This document shows positions 61,129 through 64,000 of a stretch of 64,000 nt of DNA, in pieces. Where the stretch lies: positions 434,001-498,000 of the forward strand of contig NZ_VBUT01000001.1 in the NCBI RefSeq assembly GCF_005863245.1, read 5' to 3'. Numbering within the stretch: the first letter of the stretch is position 1; every line of letters starts with the position of its first letter. Origin of the DNA: Nocardia cyriacigeorgica (lineage in GTDB: Bacteria; Actinomycetota; Actinomycetes; Mycobacteriales; Mycobacteriaceae). The position numbers and the translations under genes are program-made. The notes below the pieces were generated by a model. It searched no databases. It was given only the letters and a program-made list of their open reading frames with translations, and was not told where the DNA came from.

Positions 61129-62940
61129 TCAACCGGTGTGCGGGAGACCGAGTCGGCGGTAGCGCAGGTGTCGGGCCGCCCGCAGCTCATCCAGCGGCGT
61201 GGCGCGAAGGCCCGCCAGCTCGGAGCCGATGGCGGCGACCATACGGCGGGCGAACTCGATGGGTTCGTCTGCCGCATCAGGCTTTTCGGCGACGATGCGG
61301 TCGGCGATCCCGGCGGCTCGCAGGTCGGCGGCCCGGATGCCTTGGGAGCGGGCCAGTTCCGGAGCGTGCTCGGTATCGCGGTGCACGATCGCGCTCGCGC
61401 CCTCCGGCGGCAGCGGGGCGAGCCAGCCGTGTGTCGCGGCGAGCACACGGTCGGCAGGCAGCAGGGCCAGCGCGCCACCACCGGTGCCCTGGCCGAGCAG
61501 GACCGACATCGTCGGAGTATCCAGAGTGACGAGATCGGAGATGCACCGCGCGATTTCGGGGGCCAGCCCGCGCTCCTCGGCTTCCTTCGACAGCGCCGCA
61601 CCGACGGTATCGATCACCAGCACCAACGGCACCCGCAGTTCCTGCGCCAGCTGCATACTGCGCCGCGCCTCCCGCAACGCCGCAGGGCCCATGGTGTTCT
61701 CCCCCACCTGCCCCGCCCGGTCGTGCCCGAACACCACGCAGGGGTGTCCACGGAAGCGTGCCAAGGCCAGCACCACCGTCCGGTCGGTCTCGCCCTGGCC
61801 GGTGCCGCTGAGCGGAACCCGTTGCGTCACATGGCGTAACAGCTCGCGCAGGCCGGGACGATCGGGGCGGCGGGTGCTCAACACCGACTGCCAAGCGGGG
61901 TTCGATTCGTCGCCCTCCGAATGCGGCGCGGCACCGCCCGTTGCCGGCTCGGCGTGACAATCGGCCCGCTCGACATCAGGTAAGTCGGGCTCGACACCAC
62001 CCCGCACACCCTCGATACCGCCGGCAACTCGCTCGGCCTCTCCCTCGGCCCGGTCGACACCGCCGGGAGCCTGCCCATCGCCACCCGGGACCCGCTCGAC
62101 ATCGCCAGCGGCTTGCTCGCCACCTCCTGGCACCGACTCGGCACAACTCGAATCCCCCGCACCCGCAGGCCGGACGTCCGCCGAAACAGGCGGCGCCGCA
62201 TCGGGACCCGGCACCCCGCTCAGCACGCTCAACGCCCGATGGGCAACGCGCCGGAAGACCGAAAGTCCCACCACCCCGTCGATGACACCGTGCCGGTACA
62301 GATTCTCCGCGGTCTGCACACCACTCGGAAATGGCTGGTCATAGAGGGCCTGGTACACCCGAGGCCCGAGAAAGCCGATCATCGCGCCGGGTTGGGCGAA
62401 AGTCATGTGGCCCAGCGATCCCCAGGAAGCGAAGACACCGCCCATGGTGGGGTCGCGCAGATACACCAGATAGGGATATCCGGCCGATTTGTGCGCGGCG
62501 ACCGCACCGGCGATCTTGACCATCTGCACGAAAGCGACGGTGCCCTCCTGCATTCGGGTACCGCCGGAGGTCGGCGAGGCGATCAACGGCAGGCCGAGTT
62601 CGGTCGCCCGCTCGACCGCGGTGACGATGCGTTCGGCCGCCGCAACCCCGATCGACCCCGCGAGAAATCCGAACTCGCAGGCGATCACGGCTACCCGGCG
62701 GCCGCGCAGCAATCCTTCGCCGGTGCGCACCGATTCATCGGTACCGGCCCGTTCCGCCGCCGCGCGCAGCTCATCGCGATAGCGCTCGGACGTGCTCACC
62801 TCGAGCGGTGGCCGGTCCCAGCTGCGGAACGTGCCGGGATCGAGCAACGCTTCGAGTAGTTCGGCGGCGCAGATCCTCCCCGATCCCGCGCCGTCGCCGT
62901 CCGTCGAACCGCTGCGTCGCTGCCCGCCGGCGCCGATCAA
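61129..62940 (-). CDS. Fused acetyl-CoA carboxylase carboxyltransferase (AccD-AccA)
   Basis: A 603-residue fusion. The first 260 residues are the beta (AccD) crotonase-type half: GLLRGRRVAVIACEFGFLAGS, ASPTSGGTRMQEGT, GYPYLVYLRDPTMGGVFASWG, QPGAMIGFLGPRVYQ. A low-complexity linker (about 263-350) has degenerate repeats. The alpha (AccA) half follows: VVFGHDRAGQVGENTMGP, PLVLVIDTVGAALSKEAEERG, LLGQGTGGGALALLPADRVL. The usual AccD zinc finger is absent. The start is TTG 62940, overlapping the GTPase stop as TTGA; no other start is in frame. The pair is therefore translationally coupled to the conservon. Confidence 0.9.
   Translation of the reverse strand: MIGAGGQRRSGSTDGDGAGSGRICAAELLEALLDPGTFRSWDRPPLEVSTSERYRDELRAAAERAGTDESVRTGEGLLRGRRVAVIACEFGFLAGSIGVAAAERIVTAVERATELGLPLIASPTSGGTRMQEGTVAFVQMVKIAGAVAAHKSAGYPYLVYLRDPTMGGVFASWGSLGHMTFAQPGAMIGFLGPRVYQALYDQPFPSGVQTAENLYRHGVIDGVVGLSVFRRVAHRALSVLSGVPGPDAAPPVSADVRPAGAGDSSCAESVPGGGEQAAGDVERVPGGDGQAPGGVDRAEGEAERVAGGIEGVRGGVEPDLPDVERADCHAEPATGGAAPHSEGDESNPAWQSVLSTRRPDRPGLRELLRHVTQRVPLSGTGQGETDRTVVLALARFRGHPCVVFGHDRAGQVGENTMGPAALREARRSMQLAQELRVPLVLVIDTVGAALSKEAEERGLAPEIARCISDLVTLDTPTMSVLLGQGTGGGALALLPADRVLAATHGWLAPLPPEGASAIVHRDTEHAPELARSQGIRAADLRAAGIADRIVAEKPDAADEPIEFARRMVAAIGSELAGLRATPLDELRAARHLRYRRLGLPHTG
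61940..62200 (-). repeat. Degenerate repeat in the AccD-AccA linker
   Basis: The linker is made of loosely repeated units of about eight residues such as VERVPGGD, VDRAEGEA, IEGVRGGV. Bases follow with a period near 24 (multiples of three) and change mostly by substitution. Such linkers expand by slippage; the length is likely variable among strains. Confidence 0.6.
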
Positions 62941-63539
62941 TAGCCCTGCATCACCTTGCGCAGCGCGTACTCGGTGAGGGCCACCAGCGCCTGCTTGGCC
63001 GGTTCGCGGCGGCGGGCGTCGATGGACATGATCGGCACATCGCCGGAGACGGCCAGCGCCTGCCGGATGTCCTCGATCGGGTAGCGCGGCGCGTCGTCGA
63101 ACTCGTTGAGCGCCACCAGGAACGGCAGGTTGCGCGCTTCGAAGTAGTCGACGGCGGCGAAGCTGTCCTCCAGCCTGCGGGTGTCGACCAGCACCACGGC
63201 GCCGATGGCACCGCGGATCAGGTCGTCCCACATGAACCAGAAGCGGTACTGGCCGGGCGTACCGAAGAGGTAGAGGACGAGGTCGTCCGCGAGGCTGATC
63301 CGGCCGAAGTCCATCGCCACCGTGGTGGTCGATTTCATCGGAATGCCGGTCAGGTTATCGATTCCGGCACTCGCGTTGGTGACCAACGCTTCGGTGCGCA
63401 GCGGAACGATCTCCGAGACGGCGCCGACCAATGTCGTTTTACCCACACCGAAACCACCCGCGACCACGATCTTGGCCGAAGTCGGCTTGGCGGTACGGGT
63501 ATCGACCTGCGCCGTCGAATCAAATACGCCGGAGTCCAC
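62937..63539 (-). CDS. Conservon Ras-like GTPase (CvnD-type)
   Basis: A 200-residue small GTPase. The P-loop is GGFGVGKTTLVGAVS (about residues 28-42), the switch II region is LFGTPGQYRFWFM, and the base-recognition motif is NEFD (in LVALNEFDDAPRY). This is the CvnD family of bacterial conservons, which partner with CvnA sensor kinase, CvnB Roadblock and CvnC DUF742. Start GTG 63539 lies 20 bp inside the end of the DUF742 gene. Its 3' end overlaps the start of the fused carboxyltransferase gene. Confidence 0.94.
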   Translation of the reverse strand: MDSGVFDSTAQVDTRTAKPTSAKIVVAGGFGVGKTTLVGAVSEIVPLRTEALVTNASAGIDNLTGIPMKSTTTVAMDFGRISLADDLVLYLFGTPGQYRFWFMWDDLIRGAIGAVVLVDTRRLEDSFAAVDYFEARNLPFLVALNEFDDAPRYPIEDIRQALAVSGDVPIMSIDARRREPAKQALVALTEYALRKVMQGY

Positions 63540-63894
63540 TGAGAACCCTTTCGATCAGCTCGCGACGTTCATCGTCGCTGGAGTCGTCTTTCAATGTGGC
63601 CGAAACGCGAACGTGCCCCGCTTCGATGAGATCTGCCACGAGCACACGCGCCACCCCGATGGGTATACCCAATCGAGCCGCAACTTCAGCCACGGACGGC
63701 GATTCTCTGCACAACTCCACGATGGACGTTTCGATGTTGGTCAGTTCGAACTGCCGCTCGAGGGCGACCGGATGCGATGCGACGAGAGCCTCCAGCGCGA
63801 GCTCGACCGCGGGCCGCGTACGACCCGCGGTCAGCGAATACGGGCGGACGAGGCTGGGCTCGGCGCTCCCCACACGATGATCTTCTATGTCCAT
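63520..63894 (-). CDS. DUF742 conservon protein (CvnC-type)
   Basis: A 124-residue protein. The DUF742 pattern is complete: SLVRPYSLTAGRTRPAVELALEALVAS, FELTNIETSIVELCRESPSVAEVAARLGIPIGVARVLVADLIEAGHVRV and an ERVLSGLRRI tail. The middle is a winged-helix-like fold. Start 63894 is the only in-frame ATG close to the Roadblock stop, with GGTGGG next to it. It overlaps the GTPase gene by 20 bp, the usual conservon layout. Confidence 0.92.
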   Translation of the reverse strand: MDIEDHRVGSAEPSLVRPYSLTAGRTRPAVELALEALVASHPVALERQFELTNIETSIVELCRESPSVAEVAARLGIPIGVARVLVADLIEAGHVRVSATLKDDSSDDERRELIERVLSGLRRI

Positions 63895-63901
63895 CCCACC
63901 A

Positions 63902-64000
63902 TCAGGAACCCATCGTGACGCGTGGAGTGGCCTGAACTGTCTGGCCAACACGCTCGACCAACAACGCCATCTCGTAGCCGACCTGACCGATATCACACGA
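63902..64000 (-). CDS. Roadblock/LC7 conservon protein (CvnB-type), C-terminal part
   Basis: The last 32 residues of a protein continuing past the right edge: [20 protein letters not shown] then [12 protein letters not shown] and a stop at 63902. The [11 protein letters not shown] stretch is diagnostic of Roadblock/LC7 (CvnB) C-termini. It precedes DUF742 by 7 bp. The partner kinase (CvnA) should lie just outside the window. Confidence 0.85.
   Translation of the reverse strand, partial: SCDIGQVGYEMALLVERVGQTVQATPRVTMGS

Overview
The window is very GC-rich, densely coded on both strands, and uses GTG and TTG starts often. Its gene content points to a Nocardia-like member of the Mycobacteriales. 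Signs include two F420-type luciferase-like oxidoreductases, a Baeyer-Villiger monooxygenase, a three-domain LigD, an ECF transporter laid out like Rv2326c/Rv2325c of Mycobacterium tuberculosis (from memory), two MT0933-type small proteins, a WXG100-like gene, and a conservon (Roadblock, DUF742, GTPase). It reads as chromosome. No insertion sequence, phage module, CRISPR array or rRNA is visible; there is one tRNA (Arg, CCT anticodon). Both ends cut genes: an NRPS on the left and a Roadblock protein on the right.

Layout. 1-3.4 kb: start of an NRPS (A-PCP-C) with a LuxR-type regulator upstream. 3.5-12.5 kb: M23 peptidase, nitronate monooxygenase, small SCO5389-like protein, acyl-CoA ligase, LLM oxidoreductase, acyl-CoA dehydrogenase, Baeyer-Villiger monooxygenase and a small secreted protein. 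12.6-25.5 kb: tRNA-Arg, then an accessory-looking stretch: an XRE regulator facing a resolvase-like protein and a 25-residue membrane peptide, two efflux-type MFS genes with their own TetR or HxlR regulators and visible operators, two RibD_C/DHFR-like proteins, an orphan DUF1778 antitoxin-like gene, and a Uma2 protein. 25.6-34.7 kb: thiol-disulfide protein, EhuB-like binding lipoprotein, BCCT transporter, and a GMC oxidoreductase plus aldehyde dehydrogenase operon facing a PucR regulator. This looks like compatible-solute uptake and alcohol/choline-type oxidation.

34.7-44.8 kb: PpnP, universal stress protein, thiolase, XRE-cupin regulator, methyltransferase, secreted CocE-type hydrolase, class III adenylate cyclase, RluA pseudouridine synthase, metallophosphoesterase, a membrane protein and an ABM monooxygenase. 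44.9-45.9 kb is a gene-decay scar: plsC and tetR remnants that both lost their 5' ends. 45.9-52.7 kb: AraC regulator, CDF exporter divergent from an ECF transporter (S-like domain fused to two ATPases, plus EcfT), then a YbaB-like/WXG100-like pair and a secreted protein. 52.8-64 kb: LigD between two MT0933-type paralogues, an enoyl-CoA hydratase/MBL pair, a flavoprotein, an aldo-keto reductase, an autoregulated HTH/membrane pair, and a conservon whose GTPase gene overlaps a fused carboxyltransferase gene (AccD-AccA).

The most unusual items are the 4-nt overlap between the conservon GTPase and the fused carboxyltransferase, the unannotatable 25-residue membrane peptide coupled to a resolvase-like protein, the plsC/tetR scar, the paired TTGTG-N6-CACAA sites in the PucR-aldehyde dehydrogenase intergenic region, the twin small proteins around LigD, and a CDF exporter with Glu in place of a metal-binding His.
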